Shown one piece after another: positions 10,994 to 22,059 of a DNA stretch of 45,643 nucleotides (position 1 is its first letter; every line of letters starts with the position of its first letter). Origin of the DNA: Saccoglossus kowalevskii. Lineage: Eukaryota > Hemichordata > Enteropneusta > Harrimaniidae. The translations under genes and the position numbers were made by a program. The stretch lies in the NCBI RefSeq assembly GCF_000003605.2, contig NW_003109575.1:86708-132350 (forward strand), given 5' to 3'. The notes under the pieces were generated by a model. The model saw nothing but the letters and a program-made list of their open reading frames with translations, was not told where the DNA came from and ran no database searches.

Positions 10994-11213
10994 GAAATTT
11001 ATGCATTGGGGAGACTATATCACACTTGGTCGTTCCACATTTAAACATATTGCAGAAAGTTTATGCTTTTTCAGTAATATCGTCAACGATGTAGCACTAG
11101 AAGCAACTTCCTTAAACTACACCGGCAATAATGAACCGCCACGTCTGTTTTTGTCTATTGTGTCATTAAATAGACATGCGTGTTTTGTAGGCAGTCAACT
11201 CCTTCTGAAATGA
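10994..11213 (+). CDS. Candidate terminal exon, unidentified protein
   Basis: A strong acceptor (TTTATTCTATTATCCCTTCTCAG, ending 10993) is immediately followed by an open frame: one base completes a codon, then 72 codons to TGA at 11211-11213. The peptide is of mixed, globular composition and includes one glycosylation sequon (NYT). An AATAAA at 11359-11364 lies about 146 bp after the stop. Acceptor, open frame and poly(A) signal together suit a last exon. An upstream exon ending in phase 2 was not identified. Chance is a real alternative. Confidence 0.3.
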
Positions 11214-11364
11214 GAATTGCCAATCAGATTTGACAAGTGCATGACACTGTCCGGGAAGCCAATACATCACGTCTACTAGCGTTTTCTAATGCCACAGCCA
11301 TCATGATACGGTCCCTAAGAAATAAGACGAATGATGTAAAGGAGGTGGAAAGGTTCCAAATAAA

Positions 11365-12602
11365 TTAGTCATGCCCCAAATAGGTCTGTTACTAACGGAA
11401 ACTGTATTAGTCTACGTTTTTTTTTGTGAAGGTGATTCGTGAGGTTACATCGCATTACTAGGATTTATCTGTAGATCTGAATGGGAATTGTCATCGTATA
11501 AGCGTTTCCGTCGAGACTCTGTCGAAGCGTAGTAAATGTAAGCTGACATTATCAACACACACAAAAAGCAAATGACAGTACATTAAATTTCATATAAACG
11601 AAATAATCAAACAAAAGAATTTTTTCTTTGGAATGAGCTACTCAGGAAAAAAACATCTTTACGATGTGTATGTGTGAGTGGTACTTATGGCGACCTTAGC
11701 TTGCTTTTTCCATTGCAATACACTACTACTATTATATTGTATAACACTACAAGTATGCTATAATTACATTAAATATCCATAAACATCGCTTATTTAGAAT
11801 ATTCTCTCCACATAAAAAAGATAAAAAGTCAACACAGCCCAAAACTGATGTTGGGTATATCGAAAATGGTCCACATATCTTATGTCATCAACATTCACAT
11901 ATAATTGGATTTCAGAAAATAAAACCGACATTGAATCTTGAATTCTACAAAAGTCTTTCATAATTTACAAACGCGTTATGCCAAATGACAGACTAGTGTG
12001 TAACGCTCCAAGTGAATAAGTAAAGATAAGTTTATGTTGTGATCACCACGAATTCAGCCAAACAGGCTAGACTCACAGTTGCCAGTGAAATAAACCTAAC
12101 AAATGCATGCAACATCGAATTGCCGTTGATCAGCTTAACCTAATAACACAATCCTTAAAATGTTTTGTAAGAACATCTACATTACGTGAACAGTTTACGG
12201 TGTACATGATTATGTTGATTGAATGTGACATTAATTGTATATTTCAATCATCCGGATTCATTGTGATTATCGTTTTGGGTTGAGTGCTTTGTCACGGGTT
12301 TATGTGACGCAATCACTCAATTACTTAGAATTGCATGCAACATTTCAATCAAAATGTAAAAATGGTTCTGATCAGTATTGAGTTCAAAGAACGCGACCTA
12401 TACAATTGCCATATTCTGTTTTTATTTTTCCATTCTGACTTTCATACTTTCATACATATATGTAAGCACACACACCTACAATGGAGAAGAAGCTTGCGTA
12501 ATTTTATAACTATATATGGTCAATCCGAGCAAATTTATTTTAGAAGATTAGCTGCATGGATGAGAACACAAAGCAAACTGCAAGATACACACAGTTTAGT
12601 GT
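11365..12602. other. AT-rich non-coding stretch
   Basis: No gene or repeat could be supported. A 106-codon frame (12335-12655) begins with ATG but runs into the TATG microsatellite and has no recognisable domain. Confidence 0.4.
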
Positions 12603-12632
12603 GTCTATGTATGTATGTATGTATGTATGTCA
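12603..12632. repeat. (TATG)n microsatellite
   Basis: About seven tetranucleotide units, lying 31 bp before the assembly gap. Confidence 0.95.
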
Positions 12633-12663
12633 ACACATACAAACACTACTCGTAACTCACAAA

Positions 12664-13534
12664 NNNNNNNNNNNNNNNNNNNNNNNNNNNNNNNNNNNNN
12701 NNNNNNNNNNNNNNNNNNNNNNNNNNNNNNNNNNNNNNNNNNNNNNNNNNNNNNNNNNNNNNNNNNNNNNNNNNNNNNNNNNNNNNNNNNNNNNNNNNNN
12801 NNNNNNNNNNNNNNNNNNNNNNNNNNNNNNNNNNNNNNNNNNNNNNNNNNNNNNNNNNNNNNNNNNNNNNNNNNNNNNNNNNNNNNNNNNNNNNNNNNNN
12901 NNNNNNNNNNNNNNNNNNNNNNNNNNNNNNNNNNNNNNNNNNNNNNNNNNNNNNNNNNNNNNNNNNNNNNNNNNNNNNNNNNNNNNNNNNNNNNNNNNNN
13001 NNNNNNNNNNNNNNNNNNNNNNNNNNNNNNNNNNNNNNNNNNNNNNNNNNNNNNNNNNNNNNNNNNNNNNNNNNNNNNNNNNNNNNNNNNNNNNNNNNNN
13101 NNNNNNNNNNNNNNNNNNNNNNNNNNNNNNNNNNNNNNNNNNNNNNNNNNNNNNNNNNNNNNNNNNNNNNNNNNNNNNNNNNNNNNNNNNNNNNNNNNNN
13201 NNNNNNNNNNNNNNNNNNNNNNNNNNNNNNNNNNNNNNNNNNNNNNNNNNNNNNNNNNNNNNNNNNNNNNNNNNNNNNNNNNNNNNNNNNNNNNNNNNNN
13301 NNNNNNNNNNNNNNNNNNNNNNNNNNNNNNNNNNNNNNNNNNNNNNNNNNNNNNNNNNNNNNNNNNNNNNNNNNNNNNNNNNNNNNNNNNNNNNNNNNNN
13401 NNNNNNNNNNNNNNNNNNNNNNNNNNNNNNNNNNNNNNNNNNNNNNNNNNNNNNNNNNNNNNNNNNNNNNNNNNNNNNNNNNNNNNNNNNNNNNNNNNNN
13501 NNNNNNNNNNNNNNNNNNNNNNNNNNNNNNNNNN
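12664..13534. other. Assembly gap (871 N)
   Basis: Unknown bases. Open frames that appear to cross it are artefacts. Confidence 1.
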
Positions 13535-14520
13535 TTGGTCAGTAACTATCAGTAGCCTTGGACATGATTGGTCCGAATTAACTAATTGTGATTGGCTAAA
13601 GAAATCACTATCAGAATCCGTATGTGAAGTCTAGCTCTAGCACATAATTTTTAGGATTTATGTTTCCGATAATCAGTGACTGGAACCATGACAGATTAGA
13701 AATTATATTAATTGAAACAGAGCGTGCTCATCGGTCGATAAAATGCCCGAAACGGCAGCTGGATGGTTTGTTTTACGCAAGCATCAGCAAGATGGCTACT
13801 AAATAAAAATATAAGCGGTCAAGTTCGGGTCGACACGATATCAATTACATCTCGTGTGAATATGTACATTGCACATTGTCACATACACAGAAATACGCAC
13901 GTTATATATTGTATTTTTTTTCGCAATCTGTCATTTCAGTCCTGATTTTTACGTGTATATATGTATTGTAACGTGACACCCAGGGGAATGTTCTGCTTCA
14001 TTTAGTTTCTTGGAGTTCCCAACACGACCAATCGGGTTAAGACACATTGATGTAATCACGTTTGTTGTCCAAATATTCATTCAGAGAATTATCATCTTTA
14101 CGCTAGTCTCTCAGAACATCACCAGACAAAGACAATTAGACGAACACATGTTATGTGTAACTCACACGCTGAATCTATGTAAAATCATTCCGAATATGTC
14201 AGTTGTAATGAAAGGTACAGTAATAAATTGCAGCAAGCCTTGAGAGATTTAAGAAATTATCAAGTGTTGTCAAACGGGATACTTTTAATTTACATCGTCT
14301 GAAGAGAACTTTTTGAACGATCGCACGTTTTTATGGTAAAAATAATTACAATTATAGCGACACCGAGCTTGTTTTTTCTATTTTGTAAAAAAACTGTAGT
14401 CATGAAATGTCGTGTTTTTTTTGTTTTTTTCGTGTCTCAATCGATGAGTTTCTAAAATAAGATATATCAATTGTTTACCCAGTATGCTAAGAAAAATAAA
14501 ATATTGCTGTTAGTGTGTTA
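13535..14520. other. Non-coding stretch after the gap
   Basis: Two inverted CCAAT (ATTGG) motifs lie close together at about 13567 and 13591, with a third TTGG at the gap edge. No gene start is evident beside them. An exon-like open stretch at about 14004-14213 is listed under rejected observations. Confidence 0.4.
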
Positions 14521-14870
14521 CAATAGACCATGTTCCGTTCACTGCGAGATCCCACGCTTTGCGTGAAATCGAACGTAAAAGCAGGACAAACAGAGGTCAT
14601 TGCGTAGTAGAGACGTCAGAACATTGTGCAAGGTTCGACAAACGCGGAATTATTTTTGGAGGTATTTCTACGCCTAATAATATGCTATACATATTCAGTG
14701 ATGGCCAGTTTTGATGAAGTAAAGATGTATCAATGTTATATTTCTATCTGAAAGGTAGGCATTTCGACTGGAATTCAAATTCGAAATCAAATCATTCATT
14801 TTGGCAGACGTTCGATCCGCGCCTCTCATGCAATACGCGAGATCGCACATAGAACGGGAATTATCTATTG
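14521..14870. mobile_element. 350-bp inverted-repeat MITE, copy 1
   Basis: The left end (CAATAGACCATGTTCCGTTCACTGCG...) and the reverse complement of the right end (CAATAGATAATTCCCGTTCT...) match over about 45-50 bp with several differences. A diverged copy with the same internal order occurs at about 30875-31257. No coding sequence and no clear target duplication were seen, so the superfamily is undetermined. Confidence 0.65.
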
Positions 14871-15622
14871 GTGATAATTGCTTGTCATAAAGCCAAACAT
14901 TTGTGTTAAACTATTGTTAAAGCAAATATTTATTCCGTTTTGTCCTTAATTTCATATTTATTCTGATATGCGGTCACTATAAAACATTTCGGAGTGTCTT
15001 TTGGATAGCATACCATACACATATTAAAATTGAGCATTTGCGGAATATTGCATATTCTTTAATATAATACCTTACGATCCATTGTTATTGTGTATTAGTT
15101 TGCTAAGAACACCCTGTTTCCATGACAACCACACCAATTTCACGACTTTCAGGTATGTGACTACAACAGGGCAAAATTTTATATATGAATATAAACTAAT
15201 TTTAAAACATTTGACATTTTTTGGTTGGGTTGAATAATCACTATATAGGTTTTTAGGTCAACAAGTAATCTTGATTTGAAGTTTCTGTATGTTTTTCTAG
15301 AAAAGAGAGCGTACAATTTTGCTAAAGGCTCTTGTTGATGATAGATAGCATAGATATCTCTATTACAGAAGTTGAATGACACCGGAATGAAAGTAGTTTT
15401 GTGACAGAGTCAAACATACCTATTTACACATCGCCCGAATCACACGGTTTGTTGGTGCCGACTCATTGCCGACTCAACCAACCCATGCTGGATCAGCCTG
15501 GGTAAATGCGTATTTTATGTAAAACAAATGGCCAAGTTTGGATGTGCCTGTTGGGCCAATCAGACGCTGTGAAACATTGTGCGGTAAGCTGAAGAACAAA
15601 ATGTCGAAAATGACGACGTGTA

Positions 15623-15657
15623 GCACGGTTACTTAAAAAATCTCCGAGTAACCGTGC
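15623..15657. repeat. Perfect 11-bp hairpin
   Basis: GCACGGTTACT (15623-15633) and AGTAACCGTGC (15647-15657) are exact inverted copies around a 13-base loop. The stem is GC-rich for this region. No downstream T-run or gene end is associated with it. Confidence 0.6.
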
Positions 15658-16283
15658 GTGTAGAATGTGTTTAGCTTGTTTGCCAAACCCCAAAAACCGG
15701 CGCTGCATTTTTCACCTAGTTTTCCACAATTTTGTTTTTATGCCAACGTTGCAGGCTGTTTGTTGCAAATATTTATGTCGACCATGTTTTAACAAAGTAA
15801 TAAAACTGTCAACTCTGAAAGAAAATCTCAGAAACCCTACTCGACTGATCATTCAAGAGTTGAACTGTTGCAAAATTTTTGTGATTTACCATTTCCTGTC
15901 CTCGTTGCAAAAAAACTAGTAATACCTCAATTGCAAGGTTTTGGTGATTCGGTATGGCTTTTTATCTTGAAGAACTGCGAGATCTGTTCTGCTTGGGACG
16001 CCATTTATAAAAACCTACTCTACTGTATTTTGATACAAGATAGCTGATTGGCTGTTTATTTTTGTCACATCTCCCCTTCGTGTTGATAAGGTCGCCTATT
16101 AAATACACACTGCAGTGGGTCAATCTGCACAGGGTTAGTTTGGAGGGGTGACCCGAAACAAACGTTCCCTGGCTGGCTATTTACACTGGTCAATCCAAAG
16201 ACAAGGCCACTTTTCGGCTGGTAGTTGTTCATTTGTTATCGTTTGTGTAAATTCTTTCAATATTCTTTCTGCATGTTCTTTTT

Positions 16284-17205
16284 ACAACCGTTCTGAGAAT
16301 TATTCGGACAGTCAGTTAGCAAAATGACTTGCAACTTTGCAAAACACTTTGGTCTTTGCCAATCTAGACTTGTCGGCGCCACTTGAGTGACGGACGCATG
16401 GTTTGGGATTACTATTTCATAGGGGTTGTCGGCTTGGTGAATTGCAAGTATTATCTAGCGCGCGTTTACAGCAACCATTCTTTATTTTTTTTATAATTAT
16501 ATTGTAATTATTTTCAGTAATTTTGAAAATCACAAGTTAGATGTTGCTTAAATCTGTCAAAAAAGTCAACCCCTCGCTCATTTTAGTCAGTTGTACCTGT
16601 TACAAAAAAGGACTATAACGGTCGTTATACCCCCGTCATTTTCAAACTGCAGTTGAAAAAGTGATTCGCTCAATGAATGCACTTCATTTGACAAAGTCCA
16701 TCAAACCGTTATAATCAAGTTTTCCATCCATGTATCCCTGACGTACTATACTCTCCCATCTAGGTATAAAATTTGAATTTGATACATAATGCACCAGTGA
16801 TGTAAAAACAACTTTTAGTTTGGCCCAAAACTGTAGGAAACTGCAGCGTGTCCCGCTAAGAATCTACTTTGAGCCTTCCCGCCAACGATTAGTTCATTAA
16901 TACTCAACACTCGGGAGTTGTTTTGTAAATTGCGCTATGTCAGGTGGACTCAGATGGTTATAACAATTTAAAATAACACATTGAATGCATACGCAACATA
17001 TAACCTGTTAATATATTGTAACCAACGCATGTCGTTTTGAAAACAGCGTTTCACTCGCATCTTGCAAGATAATGGAATGATTCCAATTGTGGGCGTGCCA
17101 GTACAACGGCGCCATCAAATCTAGATTGGAAAAGACCCAAGTGTTTTGCAAAGTTCCAAGATATATTGCTAACTGACTGTCCGAATAATTCTCAGAACGG
17201 CTGTA
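16284..17205. mobile_element. Inverted-repeat element with ~100-bp arms
   Basis: 16284-16381 and 17107-17205 are inverted copies at roughly 85% identity, sharing CGTTCTGAGAATTATTCGGA and AACTTTGCAAAACACTT. Similarity continues weakly inward. The ~725-bp spacer has no recognisable transposase. No target duplication was found, so the ends are approximate. A 7-bp dyad TATAACG-gt-CGTTATA lies inside at about 16614. Confidence 0.65.
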
Positions 17206-17435
17206 ATGCAATCGCAACATCACACTGTATCGATCTCAGAAAATAGTTTGATGGTATGAGTGGCAGAACTTGTCATGGATTGCCAGGGTTACAGGAGTTG
17301 TATAGTTTATTAATTCCATCATAGTACTTACCCGCCTTTACTTTTGAGTGGTATAATATACATCTCCTGAGGTTAGCTCTGTTTTTAGTCCTAATAAAAC
17401 CACGAATGCATGCAGCCAATAATTATATTCATTGT

Positions 17436-17687
17436 ACATCAGTCACCATAACGCCATACGTTACAGCGTGTTGTAAGTTTGCGGTATTGCACTGGGTATT
17501 TTCATCCTACAATATTAGAAAGCACGAATTCCAAATGTGGAACGATTACGCGCGTAAGCGGCCTCTAATAATAAAAAAACAAACAAACATGGCTGCCCCA
17601 GGAATTGACCGAGCCGTGTACAAAGAAGTTCGTTGAATCTGTTCTAAACGTTTTGGATTCGGCAGTCCTGTGATGCAAAACTTCAGT
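17436..17687. repeat. Dispersed repeat family 2, copy 1
   Basis: Matches 34946-35180 in the same orientation at roughly 80%. Shared blocks include GCCATACGTTACAGCGTGT and GATTACGCGCGTAAGCG, which contains the perfect palindrome TTACGCGCGTAA, and then ACAAACATGGCTGCC. An open frame crosses copy 1, but the corresponding frame in copy 2 is broken, so coding capacity is doubtful. No ends or target duplications could be defined. Confidence 0.75.
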
Positions 17688-18387
17688 TTGATAATAGATA
17701 AACGTGTTAACAAAGTATGTTAATTAACATAATATTAAGTATGGTAATATTTGCGGCCACAACCTTTTATAATGTGCATGCTGTCCTTGCTGTATCTCTT
17801 GTTAATTTGTAATGTAAAGCAGAGAAATGCAGAACCAACAGAGTAAACATTATGTCATAGGAATAGCTGACCAATGTGTTACTTTCTTAGTGCAATCACG
17901 TATATATACGAACAGAGGAACTAATGTTCTATATGGTTTAAATCTACCAAGTGCAGCGGTGTTACAGGTATTATATACTTGTAAAAAAAGGTAGGAACTT
18001 TTTCAAAATTTCCCTCAGCATGGAATCCCCCAAAACTGTATAACCATAATTCAATATTGGGAGATTTTGACGTCAAAGATCTTCAGGGCAATATTAATTT
18101 TAACATCCAATTAATTGGCCTAATATCATTTTTAAAACTATGCACCGCTTGCTAGAGCATGTGTCTATAAATCCAATGAAGACAGTGTTATCACGAGATA
18201 TTACATGATTCACGCAATATCAAGTGTTATATTCGAATTCGGGGGGGGGGGGCTGTGAAATATGTCTCATCTATGATTAGAAGACAATGTACCAGTAGAG
18301 AGAATAATCTATTATATAGAGAGGTAAAAAGTATGACCCAGCCCTAATGTAGTCAAGTAATTGTACCAATAGGTAGAAGAAAAGTGA
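17688..18387. other. Non-coding stretch with a CRE palindrome and a G12 run
   Basis: TTTGACGTCAAA (18066-18077) is a perfect palindrome with a full CRE. A run of 12 G lies at 18241-18252. No gene seen. Confidence 0.5.
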
Positions 18388-18522
18388 TTAAAGCGGGAGA
18401 GTTCCAAGCGGCGATAACAGCACACACTAAAAACGCAAATGCTCATGGGTGGACGCTTGTTTGTAAACAATGACATGCTATGGCCATCTAACGCAGGCAC
18501 AGGTGACGACTCCCCGCTTTAA
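18388..18522. mobile_element. 135-bp TTAA-flanked MITE
   Basis: TTAA (18388) followed by AGCGGGAGAGT is mirrored by ACTCCCCGCT followed by TTAA (18519-18522), with a 1-base shift in the arms. The terminal pattern TTAA-AG(C/G)GC/GG resembles the 775-bp element at 5971, so the two may belong to one superfamily. The arms are short, so chance is not excluded. Confidence 0.4.
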
Positions 18523-20124
18523 AACCTTGCTTATAATGCAATGTTGAAGAAACTGTAATGAAAGTTTCAAATGACATAACTTCTTCATTCAAAACTAATC
18601 TTGTCCAAAATATATGAATGATAAATATTTATTCAAACGAGTGTTAGTCTTTGATGTTATAGAATACTTTTTCAATTTCGTGTAAAACATTATAATGAAT
18701 ACTAGCATTCTGGGATATTGAGCGTTTTTCATTCAATTTTGATATTCATATCGTGTATGTTATTTTATGTGTTATAACTGAACTGAAAAATAATGCGCGG
18801 TCGATTTATTCTTTAGCTTAATTAAATATTCAAATATATAACATATGAAACATGAATTGACATATAACAGCTGGGTTCAAACCCAATAAACAACGCGTTT
18901 TGAAGGAAGTAGCGGTAGAGACAAAGGCAGCTTGAATGGTCCATTATATGACCACGCCTCCAGAGACTGTTTTGAAGTTTACAAGACCGACTTCCGGATG
19001 AAACTAACACGATACAAACGGTAATCAAATTATTGAGGTTAGTTAACTAGGTCAATCACCTGCCCACGTGTTTTTCCCACCACTAGAACAGCAATCGTCT
19101 TATTAAATTAACTATATAAAGAAAAGAACACGAATCGAGAACAAACATCTAAATATAGATACTACCTATACTACCTTACAATTTTGAATCTATATTAAAT
19201 TGGCATATCCAACAGATTTCGATTTTTAAGAAACGCAGAATATTAACATTTATTTATTAATATAAGAGATTGTCCTGTGATTTTGTTGTCAATATTCGCA
19301 GACATTCATCATAGCATGCTTTTCATAAGATGTTATTAAAAAAATGTCCGGATATTATTTTATACTTTTATAAATAGTGTTTCTGTTACATAAATCCTCA
19401 AGGTTATTACAAGTATTAATACATTGCAGTGTGAATTTCATTGATGCTGATACCAATCATCATTTCTTATATGATTGACACTTTACATCGCCGTGTAGTT
19501 CAAAATTGCAGTACACATTTTGGGAATATGATAATTTGCATTTCACGGTTACATTTTGTCGTTTTTTGATACAAATTAAAATAACCAATCAAATCCCAAT
19601 CACCCTAAAACTGGATAATGAATAATGGATTGGATAGTTTGTAGATGTGATTGGTGTGATCACTGCAAGTTATCATACTGTTCATACTCGTCATATCCAA
19701 CTTGTGCAAAACTGTGATACTCCATAATATATGAGTCTAGATAATTGCATTGCTTAAGCACCACTGTTCCTATAAAATGATACTCAAATAAAATTATAAA
19801 TCCCATTGTGATACGATCAGTATAATGAATTTCAAATGAACTCTAAAACCAGGGTCCATTAAAGTAACCATTTAATTCGTTATAATAAGCGGTATATGAT
19901 TGGCTGATTTTCTTCTAAAGTTGTATATTATTTTACCGCAAAAAAAACTAATTCATAGGCATTGTATTAGGGGAAGATATATTGCATCCCCACCCAAGCT
20001 ACTGGATTAGATATATTCATCACTGCATTGTTTAAAACATTTATCAGATTTGTGTCCAACGATTCAAACCTTTTTATGTGATTATATTTTTTCATACGTG
20101 CGTTGAAAACAAGCCCTGATTGGT
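18523..20124. other. AT-rich non-coding stretch
   Basis: No gene, no paired arms and no repeat could be supported. Confidence 0.4.
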
Positions 20125-20230
20125 TTTGAACAGCACGGACTTCTTGCATCTAAAATGTTGACTGTTTCAGATACTGCTTTGAACAGCACGGACTTCTTGC
20201 ATCTAAAATGTTGACTGTTTCAGATATTGC
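20125..20230. repeat. Recent 53-bp tandem duplication
   Basis: 20125-20177 and 20178-20230 are head-to-tail copies differing at only one position seen (GATACTGC versus GATATTGC). Confidence 0.95.
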
Positions 20231-20544
20231 TATTAGCGAAATTGCTTTACGCCAGTTTAATGTCAATTTGAAGAAATTATATGAATATGTATCTGTTTAT
20301 TCGATTTGACCTAATTTATCCGTGCAGCGAATAACTTGGTTATCTTAAATTTAATAACATAGACCATTTGAAAGTATGTCACAACAACTATTTTGTTGTC
20401 AGGATCAAGGAGTATTTGTTTGCCTACTGATATTACTCTTATTATTTACATTGTCTTTTTAGTTTAATGGACCAAATATTAACAGGTGAATATGTTTTTC
20501 CCGTAATAAACGGCTGTTAATGTTTCATAATTTTGGAACAGTAA

Positions 20545-20841
20545 TCAAATAACCAAGCGGGGTATTAATACCAGCCAGATAAGACACGAGACATACAAAT
20601 ATAAAAAACTCAAAAGAAAAGAACGACTATAAGCTTCCTCAGACACAGGATGGAAAAACATGCCCCTCTGTAGAACGATGTGAACATGAAACAAACCATA
20701 TATTCCGATTAGCCTAGAATCCAATGCCTTTACAGACAAAAAGACGTGAGAATAGAACAAATAAATCGTAAATAGGTAAAGCGCAATGACTTCAAAATAT
20801 CTTCTGAAATAATCGCCAACAGAAAACTTATGCACATTCAT
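20545..20841 (-). CDS. Hypothetical 98-aa hydrophobic ORF
   Basis: An ATG on the - strand at 20841 has A at -3 and opens 98 codons: a short charged start (MNVHKFSVGDYFRRYF), then two or three hydrophobic stretches separated by polar segments. No splice, poly(A) or homology support was seen. AT-rich DNA easily yields hydrophobic chance ORFs of this size. Confidence 0.15.
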   Translation of the reverse strand: MNVHKFSVGDYFRRYFEVIALYLFTIYLFYSHVFLSVKALDSRLIGIYGLFHVHIVLQRGMFFHPVSEEAYSRSFLLSFLYLYVSCLIWLVLIPRLVI

Positions 20842-21335
20842 AATTATTTATGAGCTGAACACTAAGGTAACTAAGAATAATAAGTATAAATAATAATTGT
20901 AAAAATGGAATTATTAAAGGAATCGTAGCGTAACCAATGAGGTTTACTTTTAGATTAGTAATTAGAAGAACAACATTCACATATAATCCCACTTAGATCC
21001 GGTAGTCGTGGACGTCATTACAATGGGAAATATATACTATAATATGACTTTGTGTTTATCCCATATGACCGTGTTGCAGCTTTTATATATATGTGTGTTC
21101 TCGAATCCAAAACTTCCTAATGTCTGATCTAATTTGCATACCGGACTTATGTGGCAGTGCATATTATGTGAGAATTAAATGCGTTTACCTTTTGAACAAT
21201 TAATATACATACGGTGTCATGAACATATTTTACATAATCAACAAAAAGCACAAAGCTGGCCCGTAAATACGAGTTTAAAACAGAAATTCACTTTGATATT
21301 TATTGATATATGAAACAACCTATACTATAATTTCT

Positions 21336-21360
21336 AAAAAAAAAAAAAAAAAAAAAAAAA
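21336..21360. repeat. Poly(A) tract of 25 bases
   Basis: An uninterrupted A25 run. It could be the tail of a retroposed sequence, but the 300 bp before it are not recognisable and no flanking duplication was found. Confidence 0.8.
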
Positions 21361-21914
21361 GTGTTGACGTTCTGATGATTGTTACCCGATTGCGTCACTT
21401 GGCGGTAGAACCTATTTTTAGATCAAATCAAATTGCTTGTATTATGCATAAATAAATGAAAGCTACATGTTGAGTATTTTCGGGGACAGATAAGTTTAAT
21501 TATTTGCAGGAGCAGCATTACATATAAACATAACTGAATAATGAATATAATGTCGCATTTGTTCTAAACGAATTATTTATATATGGGAGTCAGGTTTCAA
21601 AAATCTAAACTCATTTCTGTATATCGTTACATATGCTTTCAGGTTTCTAGTTATGTTAATTAACTATGTATACCGCATTGTATTGTACTCTTATATCGCT
21701 TAAATCTATTTATCTTTCCACTTCAATATCACTGTGCCATGTTTCTGCAAATCAGCCTGTCGATTGAAAAAAATACAATATATTCTCTACACATGTATAT
21801 AATGCACATACGTCTCAGCTCATAAGATATGTATGACATAGAATAGTTTTGCCAAGTAAAGATTATGTTTTGCGTGATCCCTTAAGACAAATTCTTCGTC
21901 TTCGAAACAGCAGA

Positions 21915-21958
21915 TGACGTCATAAATAATAGCACCATTGCTTGAGAGGGTATATAAA
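21915..21958 (+). promoter_or_regulatory. Candidate CRE-TATA promoter
   Basis: A full CRE TGACGTCA (21915-21922) lies 28 bp upstream of a good TATA box TATATAAA (21951-21958). This spacing is typical of cAMP/CREB-responsive promoters and predicts initiation near 21980-21990 on the + strand. Downstream ATGs open only short frames (16 codons or fewer), so the product would need splicing or be non-coding. No poly(A) signal or exon was confirmed. Confidence 0.4.
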
Positions 21959-22059
21959 GAGAATATACGTTGCTTGTTGATTTAAACAGGAGGAAAACAT
22001 GTGAATGTGTTTTATGTATCATTGGATATCAGCAAGAAGAGTCTGGTGTACATGAAGTA

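Noticed and set aside
12556-13634. Long open frames across the 871-N gap
   Set aside because: The open length is produced by unknown bases.
14004-14213. Open stretch between TTCATTTAG and AAAGGTACAG
   Set aside because: Weak donor, no partner exon and no recognisable domain.
18866-18886. TGGGTTCAAACCCA resembling a tRNA T-arm/B box
   Set aside because: No A box, acceptor stem or anticodon arm at the right distance on either strand; it is a short palindrome.
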